DNA from: Dastarcus helophoroides
Lineage: Eukaryota > Arthropoda > Insecta > Coleoptera > Bothrideridae
Direction of reading: 5' to 3'
Assembly (NCBI GenBank): GCA_028583605.1
Contig: CM053332.1
Span: forward strand, 19,666,851-19,730,850
DNA: 64,000 nucleotides
Positions 44,709-55,562 of the stretch are shown one piece after another (position 1 is the first letter of the stretch; each line of letters starts with the position of its first letter). The position numbers were made by a program, and so were the translations under genes. The notes below the pieces were generated by a model, which saw only the letters and a list, made by a program, of their open reading frames with translations, had not been told where the DNA came from and ran no database searches.

Positions 44709-45451
44709 AATGGAATAGAATTGCAAGTTTAATGTTTCCAGCGATACAGTAGACTAATGAAGTGGTTTAAAATTACAAACTGCATAAATGACTGTATTTA
44801 ATGTAGAGGATTCCAAAAAAGGACACTTAATCCGAATATTTATTACTCACTTTGAGAAGAAATAGAAATAAGTACGGCCTTGAGAACGTCCTTTGTATTT
44901 ATGTTGAATATAGTTAGAATGTTCAATGAGAACTCTCTTCTCGTCTTTTGAGATGTTGCTCTTTCTTTAGAGCCTGCGGTACAGTGTCATAAATGTATAA
45001 CATTTTCGATTTAGGGGTGGGCAACATGATGTCGAATTCGCCCCGATGCGTTAATATAGGTTTCCCTCAAAAATACAAAATTTTACTTTTTGAAATTATC
45101 CAAACATTTTAATTTCTGGCGTAAAATTAAAAACTGTTTGACGAATTTTCAGCTCTCATCTAGAAATGTTGATTTCCATTAAAAATTTTCAGGTTAAACA
45201 CATTTTTATTATACTTTCCTGAAATTTTATATCAACTTGAAATCGAAACTTTGACTTGGATCTCCTAATTTTAACTTCGAAAATGCCTACATTTATCACA
45301 AAATTTTGATCAACTATTCGGTTAGGAAAATAATCGAACTGATAAAAAATAAGACACTGGGTCACCATATTAAAAAATAATTTTAACGTTAAGGTCCTTT
45401 TGGATTAAATTTACTCGTTAAAAAGTAGAAATTAAAAACTCCAATTTGAAA
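44709..45451. other. Unique then AT-rich DNA, no gene
   Basis: Nothing beyond short words of the AT-rich background. No polyadenylation signal of the AATAAA type immediately after the candidate exon. Confidence 0.45.
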
Positions 45452-45715
45452 ACTAATAAAACCATGTCAAGAAAGTTCAACAGATACTCTTACAGTTTAT
45501 CAGAATTCTCCGCAAAGCGATCCTTCCAGGACGATTAAAAGATTTAAAAAATGCTTCCAAATTTTATTAAATATTGAAAACATTGGGTAATTCCGACTGC
45601 CACCCAAATTAAATAGTATTTGACCTGACTAATAAAACCACGTCAAGAAAGTTCAACAGAATCTCTTACAGTTTATTAGGATTCTCGACAAAGCGGCCAT
45701 ATTTGGACTCCTTAA
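45452..45715 (+). repeat. ~179-bp direct repeat, two partial copies
   Basis: ACTAATAAAACCATGTCAAG with GTTCAACAGATACTC and TTACAGTTTATCAG (45452 on) recurs from about 45630 with few differences. The intervening DNA is AT-rich. Family unknown. Confidence 0.75.
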
Positions 45716-45818
45716 ATAGCGATTCAAAGCATCTTCTAGTAACTAAAAAAACATAAAGTAAGTGAGAGTAATTTGTTTCCGTGATCCATGAAGCTTGTTG
45801 GCATAACAACCGCTAAAG

Positions 45819-45892
45819 AAATTCCTGATATAACCGTCGATGATGCTGAAAATTCGCTTTTTCAGCATCATCGACGGTTATATCAGGAATTT
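45819..45892. repeat. Perfect palindrome, 34-bp stem and 6-base loop
   Basis: Left stem 45819-45852 and right stem 45859-45892 are exact reverse complements (for example CCTGATATAACCGTCGATG against CATCGACGGTTATATCAGG), with loop TTCGCT. The paralogous copy at about 46545 has no palindrome and reads straight from GCTGAAAAAGCG to AGGTCCGATC. The right stem and flanks are therefore an inverted copy inserted here. Confidence 0.95.
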
Positions 45893-46509
45893 GTTTAGCA
45901 GGTCCGATCATAGCAAATATTTATCGAAACATCGTGGAATTTTTAATATCTGTAGCTGTTTTAATTGTTAGTAAATGTCTGATGTTGTTTTAATCGTTAA
46001 TAAAGTTTAGTAGTTTTGACTTCATTTATGTAACAGGTAACTAGTCGATTTCAAAAATTAAAGCCCCAAGCGAGGTGAAAAAAGATGTTTAATTCGATGT
46101 TCAACAAAATTCAAAATTTTCTTTTATAAGTCAAAAATTAGGGTTTTAATAACAACTTTGTCAATACAAAGTAAATTTTAAAAAGAAAAAATTTTCGAAA
46201 AATGTTGAAAACTTCGAAAAAGTCAAAATTTTAAAAAACTATAAAAAAGTGAAAATTTTAGAACAGATAATTTGCAAAGCCAGACGAAATCTTAAAACCG
46301 ATTCAAATTCTCAAAAAAGCCCAAAGAAAGGTAGAAATTTGAAGAAAAAGTCCAAATTTCGAAATCGTATTCAAAAAAAGGTAAAGGTTTGAGAAAATAT
46401 AAAAATTTTGGAAAACGGTTTGAATTAAAAAAAAGTAAAAATTACGAAAAAGACCGAAAACAATGAGAAGGTATCAAAAATTTGTGAAAGTTATTTGTTT
46501 CCGTGATCC

Positions 46510-46647
46510 ATGGAGCTTTTTGGCATAACAACCGCTAAACAAATTCCTGATATAACCGCCGATGAGGCTGAAAAAGCGGAACCAGGTCCGATCATAACAA
46601 ATATTTATCGAAGCATCGTGGAATTTTTAATGTCTGCTGTTGTTTAA
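46510..46647 (+). CDS. Short ORF (45 codons) in tandem copy 2, unrecognised
   Basis: Starts MELFGITTAKQIPDI, continues TADEAEKAEPGPIITNIYRS and ends IVEFLMSAVV. Residue use is balanced and unlike the Lys/Phe-rich frames of the surrounding DNA, so it may derive from a real exon or a transposon ORF that was captured. The paralogue at 45789 starts MKLVGITTAKEIPDI but is diverted by the palindromic insertion after ...AEN and ends at a different stop. No homology recognised. It may be a fossil. Confidence 0.3.
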   Translation: MELFGITTAKQIPDITADEAEKAEPGPIITNIYRSIVEFLMSAVV

Positions 46648-47130
46648 ATCGTTAATAAGGTTTAGTAGTTGTGACTTTATTTACGCAACACCTAACTAGT
46701 CGACTTTAAACATTAAAGCCCCAAGCAAAGTGAAAAAGGATATTTAATTCCATGTTAAAAAAATTTAAAATTTTCTTTTAGAAGTCAAAATTTAGGGTTT
46801 TAATAACAATTTTGTCAGAATTAAGTAAATTTTTAAAAGAAGAAATATTCGAAAAATGTCGAAAACTTCAAAAAAGTCAAAATTTTGAAAAGCTACACAA
46901 AAGTGAAAATTTTAGAACAGAGAATTTGCAAAGCCAGACAAAATCTTAAAACAGATTCAAATTCTCAAAAAAGCCCAAAGAAAGGTAGAAATTTGAAGAA
47001 AAAGTCCAAATTTCGAAATCGTATTCAAAAAAAGGTAAAGTTTTGAGAAAATATAAAAACTTTGGAAAACGGTTTGAATTAAAAAAAAAAGTTAAAATTA
47101 AGAAAAAGATCGAAAGCGATGAGAAAGTAT

Positions 47131-48149
47131 CAAAAATTTCAGAAAAATCAAAATTTGTAAGAAAAGTCCAAGAATAACAAATTTTGGAAAAAATCGAAAT
47201 TTTGTAAAGAATTTTGCAAAATATCGAAATTTTTAAGAAGTCAAAATTTTGAGTAAAATAGTAAATTCTAAAAATTCAAAATTTTGAAAGATTCCAAACT
47301 TTAAAAATGTTAAAGTTTTCATAAAAAATAAATTTTTTGATGATGTTGGAAGTTTTAAAAATATTCTTCAAAAAAGTCAAACTTTTTAAAAAATAGTAAA
47401 AAAAGACGGTCAACATTTTTGAAATTTAGTCGAAATTTTTTAAGAAGTGAAAATTACGAAAAAAGGTTACAATTTTCAAAATCGATATTTTGCACTGAAA
47501 TAAAAAATTTCAAAACAAGGAAAATTTCCTCCAAAAGGGTAAAAATATCGAAAAAAAAGACGAAATTCGGAACAAAAGTTTAAATTAAGAAAAAAGATAT
47601 AAAATCGTTAAGTGACAACATTTTGAAAGATTCAAAGTTTTAAACAGGACAAAATTTTCACAAAAAGGAAACATCTTTAATAAAGAAGGAATTTTCAATG
47701 AAAAAGAGTATTTAGAAAATCATTTTATTTTAAAGCAAAAAAAATTCGAGAACAACATTTTGAAAAAATGTCAACATTTTTAAAGCGCTATTTGGATAAA
47801 TTAAGATTTTCAGAGTAATCGAAATTCACAAAAAACTTAACATTTTGAGGAAAAGACGACATTTTGAGAAAAGTCGATATTTTTTAAAACTGGGGTAGAA
47901 TTTTTTGAAAAGGTCAAAATTTTAAAACAATTAAAAACAACTTTTGAGTCTAAATTCTCAAAAGGGTGAATTTTAAAATATATATATATATATGTACAAT
48001 AAATAAAGATTTTTAATAAAATCTAAAATTTAGAAGTAATATTTTTCAAAAAGAAAATTTACAAGAAATTAAATTTAAATTTAAGACTTTTAAAAGAGCC
48101 AATATTTTAAAATAAGCCCAAATTTTAAGAAAAAGCAAAAAAATTTAAA
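47131..48149. other. A-rich diffuse DNA with AT microsatellite
   Basis: GTCAAAATTTT-type words. A short (AT)n run lies at about 47974-47993. No gene. Confidence 0.6.
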
Positions 48150-51100
48150 AAAAGAAAATTTTGGGAAACAGGAAATTCTCAAGAGGTCAAAATTTTCAAT
48201 AAAACTGAAATTTTAAAGTTGAAATTAAAAAAAATTGAAGTTTGAAATCCTGTAAACTTAGAAATGTTTAAAAAAAAACACAATATATTCAATAAAATCA
48301 AAATTTAAAAAAAAATTAAGTTTCATAAAATTTGGAATATAAAATACTCAAAATTTCGAATAATGGTTGAGGTCTTGAAATGACCCAGTTTTTTTTTATT
48401 TGAAATTTTCAATAAGTGAAAATTGTCCAAAAAAAATGGAAAATCTTTGAAAGAGTCGCATTTTTCAAAGCAGTCAAAACTTCGACAAAGATCGTATTTT
48501 CATAAATGTTGAAATTTTCAAAAAAAATCTCAAATTTTCAATAAATTGAAATTTAGAAAGAAATTTTAAACTCTTAAACAAGGTATGAATTTTAAAAAAA
48601 GATAGATTATTTAAGAAAAACCATAAAAATTCAAAAAATGAAAATTTTAAAAAATTGGAAATTCTCAAAAGAAGTCAAAATTTTCAATAAAGCTGAAATT
48701 TTAAAGTCAAAATTAAAATAAAAATTATAAACTCTTGAACAAGGTATAAATTTAAAAAAAAGATAAATTATTTAGAAAAAGCATTAAAATTCAAAAAACG
48801 AAAATTTAAAAAAATTGGAAATTCTCAAAAGAAGTCAAAATTTTTAATAAAGCTGAAATTTTAAAGTCAAAATTTAAAAAAAATTAAATTTCTAAAAACT
48901 GTTAACCAAGAAAAGTTAAAAAAAAGACAAAACATTCAATAAAATAGTAATTTTAAAAAAGTTAAAGTTTCACAAAATTTTGAAAATAAAATACTCAAAT
49001 TTTCGAATAACGGTTGAGGTCTTGAAATGGCCGACTTTTTTAAAAAAGTTCCTAATTTTCAATAAGTAAAAACTGTCCAAAAATATAGAAAATCCTGAAA
49101 AGAGTCGCATTTTTCAAAGCAGTCAGAACTTCGAAAAAAGTCATTATTTTCATAAATGTTAAAATTTTCAAAAAAAATCTAAAATTTTCAAAAAATTGAA
49201 ATTTGCAAAGAAATTCTAAACTTTTAAACAAGGAATGAACTTAAAAAGAAGGTTGATTATTTGGGAAAAAGCAAAAGAATTTAAAAAATTAAAATTTTGA
49301 AAAATTGGAAATTCTCAAAAGAAGTCAAAATTTTTAATAAAACTGAAATTTTGAAGTCAAAATTAAAAAAAAAAATTAAATTTCGAAAAACTGTTAACTA
49401 AGAAATGTTTTAAAAAAGACAAGATATTCAATAAAATAATAATTTTAAAAAAGTTAAAGTTTCAAAAAATTTTGAATAAAAAATACTCAAATTTTCGAAT
49501 AACGGTTGAGGTCTTGACATGGCCGACTTTTTAAAAAAAATTCCTAATTTTCAATAAGTGAAAATTGTCCAAAAATATAGACAATCTTTAAAAGAGTCGC
49601 TTTTTCAAAGCAGTCAGAACTTCGAAAAAAGTCATTATTTTCATAAATGATAACATTTTCGAAAAAAATATAAAATTTTCAAAAAATTGCAATTTTAAAA
49701 GAAATTCTAAACTCTTAAACAAGTTATAAATTTGACAAGGTATAAATTTAAAAAGAAGGTAGATTATTTAAGAAAAAGCAAAAAAAATGAAAATTTTGAA
49801 AAATTGGAAATTCTCAGAAGTCAAAATTTTTAATAAAACTGAAATTTTGAAGTCAAAATTTAAAGGCAAATTGAATTTTGAAAAACTTTTAACTAAGAAA
49901 TACTAAATAATAATTTAAAAAAAGTTAGAGTTTCAAAAAATTTTGAATATAAAATACTCAAATTTTCAAATAACGGTTGAGGTCTTGAAATGGCCGACTT
50001 TTTTTAAACAAATTCTTAATTTTCAATAAGTGAAGATTGTTTAAAAATATAGAAAATCCTTAAAATAGTCGCATTTTTCAAAGCAGTCAAAACTTCGAAA
50101 AAAGTCATTTCTTCCATAAATGTTAAAATTTTAAAAAAAATGTAAAATTTTCAAAAAATTGGAATTGGCAAAGAAATTCTAAACTCTTAAAAAAATTTTA
50201 AATTTAAAAAGAAGGTAGATTATTAAAGAAAAAGCAAAAAAATTTAAAAAATGAAAATTTTGAAAAACTGGAAATTCTCAAAGGAAGTCCAAATTTTCCA
50301 TAAAACTAAAATTCTAAAGTCAAAATTTAAAAAAAAATAAATTTTGAAAACCTGTATTCTTAGAAATGTTTAAAAAAAGACAAAACATTTAATAAAATCA
50401 AAATTTAAAAAAAATTAAAATTTCAAGAAATTTTATATATAAAATACTCAAAATTTCGAATAACAGTTGAGATCTTGAAATGGCTTTTTTTTAAAAAGTG
50501 AACATTTTTAAAACGTGAAAATTTTCCAATAAAATAAAAAATCTTTAAAGGAGTCGCATTTTTCAAAGCAGTCAAAGCTTAGAAAAAAAGTCATTATTTT
50601 CATAAATGTTGAAATTTTTAAAAAGATCTCCAATTTTCAAAAAATTGGAATTTAGAAAGAAATTCTAAACTCGTAAGCAAGGTATAATTAAAAAAAATGG
50701 TAAAAAATTTAAGAAAAAGCAACATTTTAAAAATGAAAATTTTTGAAAAACTGGAATTTCTAAAAGGAACTCAAAATTTTTAATAAAGCTGAAAGTTTAA
50801 AGTCAAAATATAAAAAAAAATTTAATTTTGAAAAACTGTTAACCAAGAAATGTTGAAAAAAATATTTCAATAAAATAATAATTTTAAAAAGGTTAAAGTT
50901 TCAAAAAATTTTGAATATAAAATACTCAAAATTTCGAATAACAGTTCAGGTCTTGAAATGGCAGACTATTTTTTAAAAAATTCAGAATTTTTAATACGTG
51001 AAAATTTCCAAAAAAATAGAAAATCTTTAAAAGAGTCGCATTTTTCAAAGTAGTTAAAGCTTAGAAAAAAGTCATTATTCTCATAAATGTTGATATTTTT

Positions 51101-51640
51101 AAAAAATCTCCAATTTTCAAAAAATTGGAATTTGGAAAGAAATTTTAAACTCTTAAGCAAGATATAATTTAAAAAAAAGGTAGATTATTTAAGAAAAAGC
51201 AACAAAATTTAAAAAATGAAAATTTTGAAAAACTGGAAATCCGTAGAAGTCAAAATTTTTAATAAAGCTGAAAGTTTAAGGTGAAAATATAAAAAAATTA
51301 AATTTCGAAAAACTGTTAACTTAGAAATGTTTAAAAAAATAAGTCAATAAAATAATAATTTTAAAAAAGTTAAGTTTCAAAAAATTCTGAATATAAAATA
51401 TCCAAAATTTCGAATAACGGTTGAGGTCTTTAAATGGCCGAGTTTATTTTTAAAATTTGAAATTTTGAATAAATGAAAATTTTCCAAGAAAATGGAAAAT
51501 TTTTAAAAGAGTCGCATTTTTTAAAGCAGTCAAAACTTCGAAAAAAGTTATTATTTTCATAAATGTTGAAATTTTCAAAAAAATCACAAATTTTCAAAAA
51601 ATTCGAATTTGGAAAGAAATACTAACCTCTTAGACAATAT
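48150..51640. repeat. ~480-bp tandem array, about 7 units
   Basis: The marker CGAATAACGGTTGAGGTCTT recurs (with variants) at about 48357, 49004, 49496, 49967, 50457, 50936 and 51411. Spacings are 471-492 except the first (647), which contains an internal ~155-bp duplication at about 48690-48850. Each unit also carries AGAGTCGCATTTTTCAAAGC and AAATACTCAAATTTTCG. Minus frames at 48474-48668 and 50966-51160 are shadows of it. Confidence 0.93.
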
Positions 51641-51645
51641 ATATG

Positions 51646-51700
<55 letters not shown>
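51638..51700. repeat. (TA)n microsatellite with TATATG interruptions
   Basis: About 60 bp of alternating TA with ATGTATATAT interruptions, at the right edge of the 480-bp array. A-rich DNA without a gene follows to about 52085. Confidence 0.92.
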
Positions 51701-51702
<2 letters not shown>

Positions 51703-52092
51703 GATTATAAAAAAGGTAGATTATTTATTTAAAAGAAGTAAAATTTTCTAAAAAATAAGAGTTTTAAAATGTTGAAATTTTCAAAAAATGTTGACATTTT
51801 CGAAAGGACCAAACTTTTGAGAAAGGTCAAAATAAAAAATAAAATAAAGAATAAAGAGAAATTTGAAAATCATATAGTTTTGAAAAAAAGGACAGCAATT
51901 TTAAAAAAAGTGCAAATTTGGAAAAAAAATCTCAATTTTAATATAAAATTGCGAAAAGATTTTAAAAACTTGACATTTTCGTTCAACATGACATGAACGT
52001 TCAAAAACTGAAATTTGTAAAAAAAGTTGCAATTTTCAAAGTAAAATTTAAAAAAAAAGCAGAAGTTCAGAACGAAAGCAAAATTTTTTTTA

Positions 52093-52948
52093 TTAATGTT
52101 TTTTTTGTTTAGATTCAGGGGTGCAATGGTGGACCCAAGTCTCATCACACGTAACGATACCTTGCAAAAAACCATCACCTTCACGTTGAAAACGTTCAAG
52201 ATGGCGCTGACAAATCTCCAGACGTTGTTGTTTCTGTTCTTCAGTTAAAAGACGAAGTATCCACCTGGCAGACATTTTTTGAAACTCCAGCTCATCTGTA
52301 ATGACGGATTGAGCACTCGAAAAGCTTATCCCTATCTGAGCTGCAATTTCACTAACAGTTAAACGGCGATCACCTTCCAAGAGACGTTGAACAGCGTTAA
52401 TCTTGTCTGCAGTCACATCGGTCGAAGGACGACGAGCATGGGGTTCATTTTCAACTTGAATTTGTCCTTCCAATAATGTCTTGTGCCCCTTGAGTTTTCT
52501 TCAAACAAGTATCCCCAAAGTTTAGTCACATTGGTCGAAGGACGACGAGCATGGGGTTCATTTTCAACTTGAATTCGTCCTTCCAATAATTTCTTGTGCA
52601 CCTTGAGTTTTCTTCAAACAAGTATCCCCAAAGTTTAGTCACATTGGTCGAAGGACGACGAGCATGGGGTTCATTTTCAACTTGAATTCATCCTTCCAAT
52701 AATTTCTTGTTTTCTTCAAACAAGTATCCCCAAAGTTTAGTCACATTGGTCGGAAGACGATGGGCATGGGGTTCATTTTCAACTTGAATTCGTCCTTCCA
52801 ATAATTTCTTGTTCACCTTGAGTTTTCTTCAAACAAGTATCCCAAAGTTTAGTCTACGAAGAATTTCGGCGAGCTTTATACCTTTAACGTTGAGAAATTT
52901 AATAATAATGCCCTGCGCAACGTGCGGATGAACCTCTTGCTCACTCAT
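52093..52948 (-). pseudogene. mariner-type transposase, 3'-truncated with internal tandem expansion
   Basis: Read on the minus strand: the start (ATG complement at 52946-52948) gives MSEQEVHPHVAQGIIIKFLN and GIKLAEILRRL, the first helix-turn-helix of mariner transposases. A damaged, tandemly repeated region follows (EGRIQVENEPHARRPSTNVT). An open part at 52093-52473 then reads VQRLLEGDRRLTVSEIAAQI, QRLEICQRHLERF and the catalytic segment TCDETWVHHCTPESKQ with the first Asp of the DDD triad. The element breaks off just after ESKQ, so the second and third Asp are missing. It cannot encode an active enzyme. Mariner transposases cut and paste DNA at TA sites. Subfamily not decided. Confidence 0.88.
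52437..52850 (-). repeat. 113-bp tandem expansion inside mariner
   Basis: CATGGGGTTCATTTTCAACT recurs at 52437, 52550, 52663 and 52765 (spacings 113, 113, 102). The unit covers the linker between the two N-terminal DNA-binding parts of the transposase (GRIQVENEPHARRPSTNVT and the sequence just before it). 113 is not a multiple of 3, so each copy shifts the frame. Confidence 0.92.
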
Positions 52949-53084
52949 TGTATTTACAACTGACGAATGGCGAGAACGGAATTCGCTTGAGCGCAGGAAG
53001 TCACCTAACATGTCCAAGAGTATGCCCCCTTATGGCGACATGATAGAAATCCCGTATTTGATTTACCCCTGTATTAGCTGTCAA

Positions 53085-53117
53085 ATTAACTAAGCAACCC
53101 TTTCGTGTGCAACCTAA
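53085..53117 (-). repeat. mariner terminal inverted repeat (5' end)
   Basis: On the minus strand TTAGGTTGCACACGAAAGGG begins at about 53117, in the usual position 170 bp before the transposase start and with the TTAGGTTG style of many mariner ends. The other end is not found, consistent with truncation near 52090. Confidence 0.6.
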
Positions 53118-54456
53118 TTAAGTGAGACTAAATGTATTTGTTATTGTTATTAATTCTTTGTTGTTTTATCGATATGCAGCCAAAGCTGCTTCCATTTGTG
53201 AGAAAATTAAGAAAGCTCGGTCGTATTTGATAAAATTTTCAAGCACTGTGTCCTCGCGATTCTCAAAACCGTGTTATTTCAGCGAAACGTGTTACTGAAT
53301 TTGGCTCAGTAATTATGAAAGTTTCAGAATTAACTTTAGAAAACAATCTTCCGTTGCTTTTTAAGTTCACCTTCAGCGAGCGGGAATTCTTGATTTCATT
53401 TAATTAGGTCGCTGATTCTCATTTCTGGAATAAAAAGACTTTTCACACGTAAGCCTGGATGGAGCATTTGATGTCGTTTGCTTCTCTAGACTTTAAGAGG
53501 CTTGAAATTATATGCTCGAGTGACATTATTACAGGAATTCAGCACCGAGTAACCCGCTTGAGGTTACTTGGGTATATACCAACGTCGAATCAATTTCTAG
53601 ACGATTGGCACAACTTTATCGAGACTGCTTAATCTCTAAATGGAAATTTTGCCTACTAACTGAAAACGTATACGCTCCCATTGAGAATATTGAAATTTTT
53701 AAACCGCACACATTCGATAAAAGTCGATGTAACAAATGTCGTATTAAATAATAACATTCGAGTTTCCAACGTAGCTCCAATTTCGTAAGAAAACAGACTC
53801 TCGATGGTTGGTCATATCAGTTTTGAAATAACATTCGAGATATCTCATTTTCTTACGTTCTCTGGAAAAAGGCACTTCCGATAAAAATCATATCGAGGGA
53901 AAAGGTCAAACAAGAGATGCGGAACCTTCATAAATTAACTAAAACCCAATCGCGGTGCCCCTAGCTTCTACAATATCGAGCGAAGGAGCATTTAGAAGTT
54001 TATTTTGGCATTTGCCACTTTCCAAATATATCGACTGCTTGCAGATAGTGAGTGGTAAATAATTTTTTCGGTCTCAGGCTCGGTTATAAATCAATTTTAG
54101 CAAAAGATACGCAACAACCGAGCAGATACTGGGGATTGTTCCACATAAATCAAATTTGTATTCATTGTGTACTTCTTTGGGAAATATAAAATAATTTGCT
54201 ACCATGTGGAAGCATTGGTGCAATTGTGGGGGGGGGGGGTCGTTTGGAAGCACAACTAACGATGTTACATCGTTCAAAAAACATCGACATTTGAACGTCG
54301 ATATTTTTTTTAACGAAACATCAGTATTCGGTAACGATACATCGATGTTTTTTAAATATTTAATTCTGAGTTTAAAAAGTCAAAATAAGGAAGGTGTAGA
54401 AAGGACAGCAATTTAAAACAATTTCTTTTTTTGAAATTTGAAATTACACACTACTC
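53118..54456. other. Unique DNA, no gene identified
   Basis: Ordinary composition. A run of 12 G lies at 54228-54239. A cluster of ACATCG words (54260-54345) forms small inverted pairs. Short protein-like frames (for example IKKARSYLIKFSS near 53200) lack any support. Frames at 54074-54277 and 54204-54416 overlap the G run. Confidence 0.5.
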
Positions 54457-54949
54457 TAATCGTAAAATTTCGACTTTTTTCTCAAAAATCCGACTTTTTT
54501 CTCGAAATTTCGCCTTTTCGGAATTTCGACTTTTTTCTAGAAACTTTGAGACTTCGATGACTTGAATCTTGGACTTTCGATCATATGTAAACACGTAACT
54601 TAGGTTAGGGATACAATATTGCAGTTGGCAGTATTACAGCTTGCAAAATTTCGACTTTTTTCTCGAAATTTCTACATTAAAGTCAAAATTTTTACATTAA
54701 AGTTGAAATTGTGACTTTAATGTAGAAATGTCGAGAAAAAAGTCGAAATTTGGCAACTGAAATACTGCCAACTGTCAATATGGTATGCCTAACCTAAGTT
54801 ACGTGTTTACATATAGTCGAAAGTTCAAGATTCAAGTCATTTTGACTTTAGTATCGAAGTTACTAGAAAAAAGTCGAAATTTCGAAAAGGCGAAATTTCG
54901 AGAAAAAAAAGTCGAATTTTTGAGAAAAAAGTCGAAATTTTAAGATTAG
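54457..54949. mobile_element. Foldback element, ~240-bp arms
   Basis: CTAATCGTAAAATTTCGAC (54457) mirrors GTCGAAATTTTAAGATTAG (to 54949). Inside, CATATGTAAACACGTAACTT with AGGTTAGG mirrors CCTAACCTAAGTTACGTG with TTTACATATAG, and GCAGTTGGCAGTATTACAG mirrors CTGAAATACTGCCAACTG. The centre (about 54694-54704) is a short spacer. No coding content. Confidence 0.85.
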
Positions 54950-55562
54950 TCGAAAGTTTGAAATTCAGGTCAACTTTTTAACTTTAATATCGAAATTTCT
55001 AGAAAAAAGTCGAAATTTCGAAAAGCCAAACTTAAAGTTCAAATTTTGACTTTAATCTTGAAATTTCCAGAAGAAAGTTTATATTTCAAGAATAAAGAAG
55101 TAATTTCTGGCAGAAACTTGAAAATTTGCCTTTAAGCCCCAGGTTTATTAAACATTTTTTTTTTCAAATTGATAATCTTTCTGCGCCCAATTTATTTAAT
55201 TATTTGTTATAAAATGACAATTATTTTCCTTCCGAATTTGCACCTATATTTTTTTGATTTATTTATTCCTCCACATTTTGATTTAAAACACAAAATTTAC
55301 GTTTTTTTGGACCGAAAATTACGTTTGAATTTTAACATTTTCAAAAAAAGTAGACATTTTGGGATTGCAGCTCTACGTTGGAGAACAACTTCAACATTTA
55401 AAAGTTAAACTCAAAATTTTAAAAATTCCCACTTTAATCTTAAACATTTATAAAAAATGCTAAAATATTAGCTAAAAAATGGAGGTTAAACTTCGGATTT
55501 GAAGAAAAATTTGAAATTTTGAGAAAAACTAAAATTTATAAAAATATTTGGTTTAATATAAA
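54950..55562. other. AT-rich diffuse DNA, no gene
   Basis: GAAATTTC-type words continuing from the foldback. The plus frame 55169-55408 is Phe/Ile-rich and low-complexity. Confidence 0.55.

Larger units (their letters stand above)
45760..47130 (+). repeat. ~700-bp tandem duplication
   Basis: GTTTCCGTGATCCATG starts near 45775 and 46497 (offset 722). Both copies continue with GGCATAACAACCGCTAAA, ATTAAAGCCCCAAGCG or a variant, and an A-rich tail ending GAGAAGGTATCAAAAATTT. The first copy is longer because it contains the inverted insertion at 45853-45897 and a small internal duplication around 45960-46010. Confidence 0.88.
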
